A stretch of 16,206 nt of DNA from Brugia malayi (taxonomy: Eukaryota; Nematoda; Chromadorea; Rhabditida; Onchocercidae), in NCBI RefSeq assembly GCF_000002995.4, contig NW_025062399.1, positions 1 through 16,206 of the forward strand, written 5' to 3'. This document shows, piece by piece, positions 1-10,776 of the stretch (the first letter of the stretch is position 1; each line of letters opens with the position of its first letter). The position numbers were made by a program, and so were the translations under genes. The notes under the pieces were generated by a model. The model saw only the letters and a program-made list of their open reading frames with translations. It made no database searches and was not told where the DNA came from.

Positions 1-555
1 CACACCGTGATTAACCAGTACCTATGCAACGCTTATAAATTAATCAATCAAGTTCAAATTATCTAATTTTTTTAATGATTTGATTTTTTTAATATTTTAA
101 CATTTAAATAAAATGAGTTTTGATATTGCTAGAATTTTTTTAGTAGTTTAATATACAAAACTTTGACAAAATTATTGAATTTTCATAAAATTAGATATTT
201 AAATTTGAAATAAAAATTAATTTCAATTGTAAGAATGAATTAGAACAGTGGCAAATTAAAAATTTAATTAATTTCTCCTAAAATATCATTCAGAACTCAA
301 TTTCTTAAACTTAATTTTATTATTTTTGCTGTTCAAATGATCACAATGTATGCGATCAGTACCTATGCAATGCACACAAATTAATCAATTAAGTTCAAAA
401 TATCCATTTTTTTTAATTAATTGATAATTTTCGATATTTTAACATTTAATTAAAATCAAAATTGATAAAACTAGTTATTATTTCCTCGTTTAATATACAA
501 AAACTGTTGCAAATTATAAAATTTTGACCAAAATTAATTTTTAGATTTGAAATAA

Positions 556-597
556 TGCTTAAGCCTAAGCCTAAGTACACCCTAAGCCTAAGCCTAA
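556..597 (+). repeat. GCCTAA telomere-like tract, copy 1 monomer 2
   Basis: Two short arrays of the hexamer GCCTAA are separated by GTACAC. The unit is the complement of TTAGGC, the nematode telomere repeat. The tract replaces the segment with GAATGAATTAAAACCGTG that the longer monomers carry here, which explains why this monomer is only 287 bp. Confidence 0.8.
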
Positions 598-2202
598 TCA
601 TTTTTTATTATTTAAAATGTCAAATGACCGCGATGTATGTGACCAGTACTATTCAACGCTTATAAATTAATTAAGTTCAAAATATCTATTTTTTTAATGT
701 TTTGATATTTCTTAATTTTTCAACATTTAATTAAGATTAAATTTGATAATAGTAGGGTTTATTTTCCAGTTTATTATGCAAAAATTCTTACAAATTATAG
801 GATTTTCATATAAATCAATTTTAAATTTAAATTAAAAATTAGCATTAATTGTAAAAATGAATTACATCTATGACTAATTAAAAATTTTATTATTTTCACG
901 AGTGAAATTTTAATTCAAAACTCAATTCTTAAAGTTTATTTAATTATTTATGCTGATCAAATGACCACAATGTATGTGACCAGTACCTGTGCAATGCAAA
1001 CAAATTAATCAATTAAGTTCAAATTATCTAATTTTTTAAATGATTCGATTTTTTTTTAATATTTCAACATTTAATTAAAATGATTCTTTGATATTGCTAG
1101 AATTTATTTTATAGTTTAATATACAAAATCCTAACAAATTATTGAATTTTCATAAAATTTGAAATAAGAATTGATTTCAATTGTAAGAATGAATCAAAAC
1201 CGTGATAAATTAAAAATTTCAGTTTATTTTGCCTATCAAATATTAATTAAAACTTAATTTTTAAAGTTTATTTTATTATTAATGTTTGTCAAATGACCAC
1301 ACCGTAAATAACTAGTACTATGGAACGCTTATAAATTAATCAGTTAAGCTCAAATTATCTATTTTTTTTTTTTAAACAATTGATATTTATAATATTTTAA
1401 CATTTAATTAAAATAAATTTTGACAACACAGGGATTCATTTTACTTTTTAATATACAAAACTCTAATAAATCATTAAATTTTCAGAGAATTTGATATTTA
1501 AATTTGAAATAAAAATTAATTTGAATTGTAAGGATGAATTAAAACCGTGATAAATTAAAAATTTAATCAATTTCGCTAGTCGAATATTGATTGAAACTTA
1601 ATTTTTAAAGTTTATTTAGTTATTTATGCTGATCAAATGAGCAACCGTAGATGACCAGTACCTGTGCAATGCATACAAATTAATCAATTAAGCTCAAAAT
1701 ATCTAACTTTTTTTAATGAATAATATATTTTTTAACAGTTTTAACATTTAATTAAAGTAAAATTTGATATTACTAGAAATTATAGAAAAAAGTCTAATAT
1801 ACAAAAAAGGTTTTGATTCATTGCAAATCATAAAACTTTCATAAAATTCTATCTTAAGCTTTCAAACAAAAATTAATTTTAGCTGCAGAAATGAATTAAA
1901 TCTACGACAAATTAAAAATTTTATTAATTTTGCTTCTCAAATATTAAAAAAGCTTAGTTATTGAAATTTATGTTGTCAATTGACCACACCGTAACTGACC
2001 GTTATCCATGCAATGCATAAATTTAATCAATTGACTTCAAAATAACTATTTTTTTTTAATGAATTGATATTTCTTAATAGTTTTAACATTTAATTAAAAT
2101 CAAAATTGATAAAACTAGAAATTATTTCCTCGTTTAATATACAAAAACTCTTGGAAATTAAAAAAATTTTCACCATAATCAATTTTTAGATTTGAAAAAA
2201 TG

Positions 2203-2220
2203 CTTAAGCCTAAGCCTAAG
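2203..2220 (+). repeat. GCCTAA telomere-like tract, copy 1 monomer 7
   Basis: A shorter version with one small array (CTTAAGCCTAAGCCTAAG) is followed directly by CATTATTTTATT. It lies in the 267-bp monomer, the shortest of the eleven. Confidence 0.75.
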
Positions 2221-2570
2221 CATTATTTTATTATTTAAAATGTCAAATGACCACAATGTATGTGACCAGTTCCCGCACTATGCGTATATAATAATCATTT
2301 TTTTTTTTTTTTTTATTAAATGATATTTTTTAATACTTTAACATCCTTTGAAATTAAATTTTGATAATAGTAGGACTTCTTACCTAATTTAATATGCAAA
2401 TACCCGTACAAATTATGGGATTTTTATAAATGTATTATTTAAATTTGAAACATAAATTAATTTTAATTGTAAGAATGAAATAAAATCGTGAAAAATTAAA
2501 AATTTAATTAATTTTGCTAATAAAATATTGATTGAAACTTAATTTCTAAAGTTTATTTTATTATATTTGC

Positions 2571-2602
2571 TGGTCAAATGACCATGGTGTGTGTGACCAG
2601 TA
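2571..2602 (+). other. Conserved monomer box with TGACCA half-sites (clearest example)
   Basis: TGGTCAAATGACCA at 2571-2584 is an inverted repeat with 6-bp arms and a 2-bp spacer. A further GTGACCAG follows about 15 bp after the second half-site. The same box heads every monomer with substitutions. The perfect palindrome is also present at 6186-6199, 7561-7574 and 8176-8189. This is the most GC-rich and best conserved stretch of each monomer. A role as a binding site for a satellite- or centromere-binding protein is inference only. Confidence 0.45.
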
Positions 2603-4169
2603 TCCATGCAATGCATATAAATTAATCAATTAAGTTCAAAATATCTATTTGTTTTAAGGAATTGAAATTTTTCAATATTTTATCATTTAATTAAAGTAAA
2701 TTTTTGGTATTATTAGAATTTATTTTATAGTTTAACATGCAAAATTCTAATAAATTATTGTTTTTTCATAAAATTTAAATTTTAAATAAAGATTAATTGT
2801 AATTGTGAGAATGAATTAAAACCGTCAAAAATTAAAAATTTAAATAATTTTGCTAATCAAATATTGATTAAAACTTAATTATTAAAGTTTATTTTAATAT
2901 TTATGCTAGTCAATTGACCACAATGTATGCGACCAGTATCTATGCAATGCACACAAATTAATCAATTAAGTTCAGAATAACCATTTTTTTTTTTTAATGA
3001 ATTGATATTTTAAATAATTTAACATTTAATCAAAATTAGTTTTTGATATTGCTGGAATTTATTTTGTAGAATGATATGCAAAATTCTAGTAAATTAATGA
3101 ATTTTCATAAAATTTAAATTTTAAATTACAAAATTAAAATTAATTATAGTTGTGAGAATAAATTAAAGCCGTCATTAATTAAAAATTTAATTAATTTTGC
3201 TAATAAAAAATTGATTAAAGCTTAATTATTAAAGTTTATTTTATTATTTATGTTGCCAATTGACCACACCATAAATGACCAGTACCCATGCAACGCTTAT
3301 AAATTAATCAATTAAGCTCAAAATATCTAACTTTCTTTACGAATTGATATTTTTTAATAGTTTTAACATTTTAATTAAATTGAAATTTGACAACACCGGC
3401 ATTTATTTCATAGTTTAATATGCAAAAACTTTTACAAATTGCACAATTTTCTTTAATTATGGTATTTAAATTTGGAAAATAAATTAATTGTAATTGTAAG
3501 AATGAAATAAAACCGTGACAAACAAAGAATTTAATTAATTTTGCTAATAAAATATTGATTAAAAGTTATTTTTTAAAGTTTTTTTTAATGTTTTATGCTG
3601 ACCAATTGACCACACCGTGATTAACCAGTACCTATGCAACGCTTATAAATTAATCAATCAAGTTCAAATTATCTAATTTTTTTAATGATTTGATTTTTTT
3701 TAATATTTTAACATTTAATTAAAATGAGTTTTTGATATTGCTAGAATTTATTTTATAGTTTAATATACAAAACTCTGACAAATTATTGAATTTTCATAAA
3801 ATTTGATATTTAAATTTGAAATAAAAATTAATTTCAATTGTAAGAATGAATTAGAACAGTGGCAAATTAAAAATTTAATTAATTTTCCTCCTAAAATATC
3901 ATTCAGAACTCAATTTCTAAACTTAATTTTATTATTTTTGCTGTTCAAATGATCACAATGTATGCGATCAGTACCTATGCAATGCACACAAATTAATCAA
4001 TTAAGTTCAAAATATCCATTTTTTTTAATTAATTGATAATTTTCGATATTTTAACATTTAATTAAAATCAAAATTGATAAAACTAGTTATTATTTCCTCG
4101 TTTAATATACAAAAACTGTTGCAAATTATAAAATTTTGACCAAAATTAATTTTTAGATTTGAAATAATG

Positions 4170-4209
4170 CTTAAGCCTAAGCCTAAGTACACCCTAAGCC
4201 TAAGCCTAA
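4170..4209 (+). repeat. GCCTAA telomere-like tract, copy 2 monomer 2
   Basis: This is the same two-array structure with the GTACAC interruption as at 556-597, in the equivalent monomer of unit 2. Confidence 0.8.
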
Positions 4210-5814
4210 TCATTTTTTTATTATTTAAAATGTCAAATGACCGCGATGTATGTGACCAGTACTATTCAACGCTTATAAATTAATTAAGTTCAAAATATCT
4301 ATTTTTTTAATGTTTTGATATTTCTTAATTTTTCAACATTTAATTAAGATTAAATTTGATAATAGTAGGGTTTATTTTCCAGTTTATTATGCAAAAATTC
4401 TTACAAATTATAGGATTTTCATATAAATCAATTTTAAATTTAAATTAAAAATTAGCATTAATTGTAAAAATGAATTACATCTATGACTAATTAAAAATTT
4501 TATTATTTTCACGAGTGAAATTTTAATTCAAAACTCAATTCTTAAAGTTTATTTAATTATTTATGCTGATCAAATGACCACAATGTATGTGACCAGTACC
4601 TGTGCAATGCAAACAAATTAATCAATTAAGTTCAAATTATCTAATTTTTTAAATGATTCGATTTTTTTTTAATATTTCAACATTTAATTAAAATGATTCT
4701 TTGATATTGCTAGAATTTATTTTATAGTTTAATATACAAAATCCTAACAAATTATTGAATTTTCATAAAATTTGAAATAAGAATTGATTTCAATTGTAAG
4801 AATGAATCAAAACCGTGATAAATTAAAAATTTCAGTTTATTTTGCCTATCAAATATTAATTAAAACTTAATTTTTAAAGTTTATTTTATTATTAATGTTT
4901 GTCAAATGACCACACCGTAAATAACTAGTACTATGGAACGCTTATAAATTAATCAGTTAAGCTCAAATTATCTATTTTTTTTTTTAAACAATTGATATTT
5001 ATAATATTTTAACATTTAATTAAAATAAATTTTGACAACACAGGGATTCATTTTACTTTTTAATATACAAAACTCTAATAAATCATTAAATTTTCAGAGA
5101 ATTTGATATTTAAATTTGAAATAAAAATTAATTTGAATTGTAAGGATGAATTAAAACCGTGATAAATTAAAAATTTAATCAATTTCGCTAGTCGAATATT
5201 GATTGAAACTTAATTTTTAAAGTTTATTTAGTTATTTATGCTGATCAAATGAGCAACCGTAGATGACCAGTACCTGTGCAATGCATACAAATTAATCAAT
5301 TAAGCTCAAAATATCTAACTTTTTTTAATGAATAATATATTTTTTAACAGTTTTAACATTTAATTAAAGTAAAATTTGATATTACTAGAAATTATAGAAA
5401 AAAGTCTAATATACAAAAAAGGTTTTGATTCATTGCAAATCATAAAACTTTCATAAAATTCTATCTTAAGCTTTCAAACAAAAATTAATTTTAGCTGCAG
5501 AAATGAATTAAATCTACGACAAATTAAAAATTTTATTAATTTTGCTTCTCAAATATTAAAAAAAGCTTAGTTATTGAAATTTATGTTGTCAATTGACCAC
5601 ACCGTAACTGACCGTTATCCATGCAATGCATAAATTTAATCAATTGACTTCAAAATAACTATTTTTTTTTAATGAATTGATATTTCTTAATAGTTTTAAC
5701 ATTTAATTAAAATCAAAATTGATAAAACTAGAAATTATTTCCTCGTTTAATATACAAAAACTCTTGGAAATTAAAAAAATTTTCACCATAATCAATTTTT
5801 AGATTTGAAAAAAT

Positions 5815-5833
5815 GCTTAAGCCTAAGCCTAAG
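5815..5833 (+). repeat. GCCTAA telomere-like tract, copy 2 monomer 7
   Basis: This single short array is equivalent to 2203-2220 and is followed by CATTATTTTATT. Confidence 0.75.
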
Positions 5834-7226
5834 CATTATTTTATTATTTAAAATGTCAAATGACCACAATGTATGTGACCAGTTCCCGCACTATGCGTAT
5901 ATAATAATCATTTTTTTTTTTTTTTTTTTATTAAATGATATTTTTTAATACTTTAACATCCTTTGAAATTAAATTTTGATAATAGTAGGACTTCTTACCT
6001 AATTTAATATGCAAATACCCGTACAAATTATGGGATTTTTATAAATGTATTATTTAAATTTGAAACATAAATTAATTTTAATTGTAAGAATGAAATAAAA
6101 TCGTGAAAAATTAAAAATTTAATTAATTTTGCTAATAAAATATTGATTGAAACTTAATTTCTAAAGTTTATTTTATTATATTTGCTGGTCAAATGACCAT
6201 GGTGTGTGTGACCAGTATCCATGCAATGCATATAAATTAATCAATTAAGTTCAAAATATCTATTTGTTTTAAGGAATTGAAATTTTTCAATATTTTATCA
6301 TTTAATTAAAGTAAATTTTTGGTATTATTAGAATTTATTTTATAGTTTAACATGCAAAATTCTAATAAATTATTGTTTTTTCATAAAATTTAAATTTTAA
6401 ATAAAGATTAATTGTAATTGTGAGAATGAATTAAAACCGTCAAAAATTAAAAATTTAAATAATTTTGCTAATCAAATATTGATTAAAACTTAATTATTAA
6501 AGTTTATTTTAATATTTATGCTAGTCAATTGACCACAATGTATGCGACCAGTATCTATGCAATGCACACAAATTAATCAATTAAGTTCAGAATAACCATT
6601 TTTTTTTTTTTAATGAATTGATATTTTAAATAATTTAACATTTAATCAAAATTAGTTTTTGATATTGCTGGAATTTATTTTGTAGAATGATATGCAAAAT
6701 TCTAGTAAATTAATGAATTTTCATAAAATTTAAATTTTAAATTACAAAATTAAAATTAATTATAGTTGTGAGAATAAATTAAAGCCGTCATTAATTAAAA
6801 ATTTAATTAATTTTGCTAATAAAAAATTGATTAAAGCTTAATTATTAAAGTTTATTTTATTATTTATGTTGCCAATTGACCACACCATAAGTGACCAGTA
6901 CCCATGCAACGCTTATAAATTAATCAATTAAGCTCAAAATATCTAACTTTCTTTACGAATTGATATTTTTTAATAGTTTTAACATTTTAATTAAATTGAA
7001 ATTTGACAACACCGGCATTTATTTCATAGTTTAATATGCAAAAACTTTTACAAATTGCACAATTTTCTTTAATTATGGTATTTAAATTTGGAAAATAAAT
7101 TAATTGCAATTGTAAGAATGAAATAAAACCGTGACAAACAAAGAATTTAATTAATTTTGCTAATAAAATATTGATTAAAAGTTATTTTTTAAAGTTTTTT
7201 TTAATATTTTATGCTGACCAATTGAC

Positions 7227-8381
7227 CACACCGTGATTAACCAGTACCTATGCAACGCTAATAAATTAATCAATCAAGTTCAAATTATCTAATTATTTTA
7301 ATGATTTGATTTTTTTTTTTAATATTTTAACATTTAAATAAAATGAGTTTTTGATATTGCTAGAATTTATTTTGTAGATTAATATGCAAAATTCTAATAA
7401 ATTAATGAATTTTCACAAAATCTAACTTTCATATTTGAAACAAAAATTTATTATAATTGTGAGAATGAATTAAAACCGTCACTAATTTAAAATTGAATTC
7501 GTTTTGCTATTCAAATATTGATTAAAACTTAATTATAAAAGTTTTTTTAAATATTTATGCTGGTCAAATGACCACAATGTATGCGACCAGTACCTATGCA
7601 ATGCACACAAATTAATCAATTAAGTTCAAAATATCCATTTTATTTTAATTAATTGATGATTTTCGATATTTTAACATTTAATTAAAATCAAAATTGATAA
7701 AACTAGTAATTATTTCCTCGTTTAATATACAAAAACTGTTGCAAATTATAAAATTTTGACCAAAATTAATTTTTAGATTTGAAATAATGCTTAAGCCTAA
7801 GCCTAAGTATACCCTAAGCCTAAGCCTAAGCATTATTTCATTATTTAAGATGTCAAATGACAACAATGTATGTGACCAGTTCCTGCACTATGCGTATATA
7901 ATAATCAATTTTTTTTTATTAAATGATATTTTTTTTAATACTTTAACATCCTTTGAAATTAAATTTTGATAATAGTAGGACTTCTTATCTAGTTTAGTAT
8001 GCAAATACCCGTACAAATTATGGGATTTTTATAAATGTATTATTTAAATTTGAAATATAAATTAATTTCAATTGTAAGAATGAATTAAAATCGTGAAAAA
8101 TTAAAAATTTAATTAATTTTGCTAATAAAATATTGATTAAAACTTAATTTCTAAAGTTTATTTTATTATTTTTGCTGGTCAAATGACCATGGTGTGTGTG
8201 ACCAGTATCCATGCAATGCATATAAATTAATCAATTAAGTTCAAAATATCTATTTGTTTTAAGGAGTTGAAATTTTTCAATATTTTACCATTTAATTAAA
8301 ATAAATTTATGGTATTATTAGAATTTTTTTTATAGTTTAACATGCAAAATTCTAATAAATTATTGTTTTTTCATAAAATTT
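7227..8381 (+). repeat. Third satellite unit, rearranged and truncated
   Basis: It begins with the same monomer 1 head as positions 1 and 3611. After about 150 bp it switches to sequence resembling the interior of monomers 9 and 10 (GTGAGAATGAATTAAAACCG). At about 7561 it enters a monomer 2 head, passes through a GCCTAA tract at 7790-7830, and jumps directly into monomer 8 (GACCAGTTCCTGCACTATGC), skipping monomers 3-7. Monomer 9 follows from about 8200 and stops abruptly after CATAAAATTT at about 8381, where copy 2 would continue for thousands of bases. Short reading frames around 7678-7969 are translations of the GCCTAA tract and are not genes. Confidence 0.85.
7790..7830 (+). repeat. GCCTAA tract joining monomer 2 to monomer 8
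   Basis: The tract starts like the monomer 2 version (two arrays, interrupted by GTATAC) but ends like the monomer 7 version (GCATTATTT) and leads into monomer 8. It is therefore a hybrid of the two tract types. Confidence 0.8.
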
Positions 8382-8622
8382 CCTATTTCCTTTAAGGGTT
8401 AGACGGTTGTACTCTAGAGCCTATAATTCAAAAGGTGGAGAAATTGAAAATGGTGCTAAAATATTTCAGTTTTGCAACCACATACCTGAAGTTTATGACG
8501 GGGTATCAGAAATTGAGTGCGCTTTTTTGTTTTTTTCTCAAAACAATTTTTTTTGAAAAACTGAGGGACTCTACCAATTATTATTAGGTTCCTTGTATAA
8601 CCGTACACTTGATAGCATTCTG
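8382..8622. other. Unassigned left edge of the insert
   Basis: About 240 bp that are neither satellite nor recognisable bacterial coding sequence. It holds moderately complex sequence (AGGGTTAGACGGTTG, then GACGGGGTATCAG), two T-rich runs near 8520-8560 and a short GC-rich stretch (GTCCGCGTCCCGCG) at 8630-8643 that runs into the tail of the Rpn frame. No long frame was seen on either strand. It could be host unique sequence, a host transposon fragment or bacterial intergenic DNA. Confidence 0.4.
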
Positions 8623-9499
8623 TCATTCTGTCCGCGTCCCGCGTTGGGTTAACTGATGAGCGTCTTCTAATCCTGCAATATTTTCATTTTCACTGATGGA
8701 AAGACCAGTAAACTTGACAATAGTATTGGTGTCAACACTATCAGCCAGCCTTTGTCTTTGCCACTTCAATTTTTCCTTCTTCCATACCTTGCAAGTTTCT
8801 TTTCAAGGATAGCTTCCTCTCTGTACAGATTCATTATTCTTTCTTCATACGCTGTTAGGTACTTTTCATCCCAATGAAACTTGTTTAACTCATCATATGC
8901 TTAATTTATGATTAATACTTCTCCTGCTATCTTTTTTGAGTTTTTATCTGTTATTTCTTCTGCATACTTAAAGAAAGAAACACCAGCGTTCTACTATGCT
9001 TGTTAATTAGTCTACTTTACTTTTAGGAAATTTAGATAGTTCAATGAACACGAATTGAAAATCTTGTAAATCATGCTCACTAGTTTCATCGTCTCTTATG
9101 GTATAGCTAGATATATAATTGACTCACTCATCGGGAAATAAAGTGCAGTTTGATATTATAATAAAGAAAATCTTTTGTAAATCCACCAGATAGCCTTGAG
9201 AAGCTTTGGCAGTGTAATACTGAGCACATTTTTCAAAGTCCTTGTCACGAGTAAGCTCCATTTCAACCACAAACTTATTACCAACAGAATCGTTGAGAGA
9301 ACATCAACCATGCTTTGTTTCTCAGAAGCAAATTCAGAATTCATAATGACGCTGATGAATTCTATTTTTTGCATAGTATTAACTTCAGTATACCCTAAAA
9401 CTTCGCTCAAAAATGGGTAAGAATATTCTTACTTCTTTCGTGCCAAAGATCTTTTTGAAAGTCAGGTCCAGTTTTGGTAAGGAATTTAGAAAAAGCCAT
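8623..9499 (-). pseudogene. Rpn/YhgA-like recombination-promoting nuclease/transposase, copy 1 (broken)
   Basis: An ATG at 9497-9499 starts MAFSKF. Frame-switching gives phrases typical of the Rpn (PD-(D/E)XK, putative transposase) family: VLGYTEVNTMQKIEFIS, then DSVGNKFVVEMEL (the nuclease-core strand), DKDFEKCAQYYTAKA, FFIIISNCTLFPDE, DFQFVFIEL, FHWDEKYLTAYEERIMNLY, and a C-terminal helix ending near NTIVKFTGLSISE. The last frame reaches a TGA at 8623-8625, giving about 290 codons, close to the usual family length, so the gene was probably full length when transferred. Lesions include an early frameshift after KFLT, one between VDVL and DSVGN, and internal stops. The E-M-Q motif reads E-M-E here. 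This family is often multicopy in Wolbachia. No product can be made. Confidence 0.85.
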
Positions 9500-10099
9500 A
9501 AGAAATTAACTTAATAGTAATACACTATTTTTTGCAAATATTCAACTATATTTTTTAACTTATAATTTTAAGCTTCCTTATAACATTTAAAGTGTAGATG
9601 CAAAATATAATTCATCGAAATTTCGAAAAAAGTATAGATAATTGGCTTGAGACGCATTTAACAGCCTTACATTACCATTTTATAGCTCTATAGATCTTAG
9701 AAACTCTCTTACAAAATTGCCCCCCAGTAGATGCCAATTTTCTACTGTCCTCTCTTGCACAGTATAAAAACAGCATTTCTTCTGATGCTTTGCTACCTTA
9801 ATGTATAATATCAAGCTGTGTTACGACTAAAAGCTGTACAACTTGATAAACCTTGCCAATCCTTTATCATGAGATTGAAGTTGTTTATTTATTCTCAATC
9901 TGTACAGATTAAGCGTATAACAGGGATGACTTCGTATTTTTTACCTTTTGCACTATTTACACCTCATGCCTTTATAAATCTTACCTAGATTTCAGATTTT
10001 TACCTCTACAAATCGAAACGCAGCGGCAATTTACAGGATTAGAGAGTGAACAATTTCTATATGGAATTCTTTTGCCTTTAATCTGCTGCTAATTTTGGA
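9500..10099. other. Non-coding or unrecognisable decayed DNA
   Basis: This stretch upstream of Rpn copy 1 has frequent stops in all frames and no RNA gene I can identify. Short stop-free runs exist on the minus strand (for example at about 9990-10099, reading ISSRLKAKEFHIEIVHSLIL), but they are too short to assign. A run of six C at about 9720-9725 stands out. It is probably bacterial intergenic or fully eroded coding sequence. Confidence 0.4.
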
Positions 10100-10640
10100 T
10101 ATCTCATAAACATAAGGGTAACGTAGAACATTGTTCTAACCACTTAGCATAACTTTGCCACTGCTTAGCTACGGCGGCTCCTCTTTTTTATCTTCGAGCA
10201 TTGCACTTGGCATAATGCTGTCCTTAGTAGAAATCAGACTATCATATTAAATCTTCGTGAGCGTAATTCTTTTAAAAGACACGCTATAGACTAGTTCCTT
10301 TATACTATGCCTTTCCTCTTTCTCCTGAAGTCAAAATCCATAACTTAACTTTAGAAACTTCAAAATAAGATGCGATCTAATACCAGGCAATTATTTCATT
10401 ACATAAAACCTAATCTGCATTATTTCATCACTTATATCTTCAGCTTTAACGATTCTCCTTGTTGGCAGAGGCTTGAGTAACATAATCCATTATGGTGCAG
10501 AGCACAACTTCACCGCTAAGCTATTAGTTACTATATTCATAGTTTTAGCCATTTCTCTCAGTGCATTTATTAGATTGTATTTCATTGGGATTGGCAGTGA
10601 GAAAGTTATTGCAAAAATAGATGTGACTTATATGGTAATA
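10100..10640 (-). pseudogene. Possible decayed minus-strand gene, unidentified
   Basis: One minus-strand frame stays protein-like from about 10640 down to about 10150 with only about five stops. It includes stretches such as PMKYNLINALREMAKTMNIV, PLPTRRIVKAEDISDEIMQ, LPGIRSHLILKFLKL, QEKEERHSIKELVYSVSFK and STKDSIMPSAMLEDKKEE. Most stops are of the kind that a single transition or transversion from a sense codon would make (TAA, TGA, TAG). I do not recognise the family. A competing plus-strand frame at 10473-10745 has a hydrophobic stretch (AKLLVTIFIVLAISLSAFIRL) that resembles a membrane anchor, and both cannot be the true frame over 10473-10640. The call rests on frame continuity alone. Confidence 0.3.
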
Positions 10641-10776
10641 TTACTGATTTGCAACCAAGTTTCTTTGAGAATACAAGTGTTCAAGATGTCATCTCAGCTC
10701 AGCACTGTTACTGGTACCTCTGGGCTGCTGCTACTGTTACTGTAATCAATAATACCAATGCTACCTACTTATTGTC

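Larger units (their letters stand above)
1..3610 (+). repeat. Higher-order satellite unit, copy 1 (11 monomers)
   Basis: This is an AT-rich tandem repeat with no credible coding frame. Each monomer carries a recognisable box (TGACCA..., then ACCAGTA, ATGCAA and AATTAATCAATTAAG). The ACCAGTA-like anchor occurs at 14, 355, 642, 979, 1311, 1654, 1998, 2265, 2596, 2932 and 3278, and again at 3624. That gives monomer spacings of 341, 287, 337, 332, 343, 344, 267, 331, 336, 346 and 346 bp, which add to 3610. The whole block recurs from 3611. Monomers within the block are clearly related but diverged, whereas the blocks are nearly identical, which is the signature of a higher-order repeat such as those in centromeric or heterochromatic satellites. 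Monomers 2 and 7 are short and carry GCCTAA tracts. Confidence 0.9.
3611..7226 (+). repeat. Higher-order satellite unit, copy 2 (11 monomers)
   Basis: This second full unit has the same monomer order as copy 1 and a period of about 3616 bp. From about 315 bp into the unit to its end, it differs from copy 1 by only a few substitutions that I could find (for example an A/G change in the monomer 11 box at about 6890 and T/C at about 7105) plus homopolymer-length changes, chiefly in T runs. The first 310 bp differ at roughly a dozen positions. It contains GCCTAA tracts at 4170-4209 and 5815-5833. A T run of about 18-19 at about 5911 is matched by a slightly shorter run at about 2300 in copy 1. 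Confidence 0.9.

Noticed and set aside
7678..7969. Open frames on both strands (KPKPKYTLSLSLS and LRLRLRVYLGLGL)
   Set aside because: They are translations of the GCCTAA tract inside the satellite. They recur at 15736-16015 and have no gene-like composition.
1..8381. CRISPR-like array
   Set aside because: Repeats are about 330 bp long with no short identical repeats or unique spacers; this is tandem satellite.
9690..9770. Possible tRNA or hairpin around CCCCCCAGTAG and repeated AAATTG
   Set aside because: No cloverleaf with paired acceptor and anticodon stems could be drawn.
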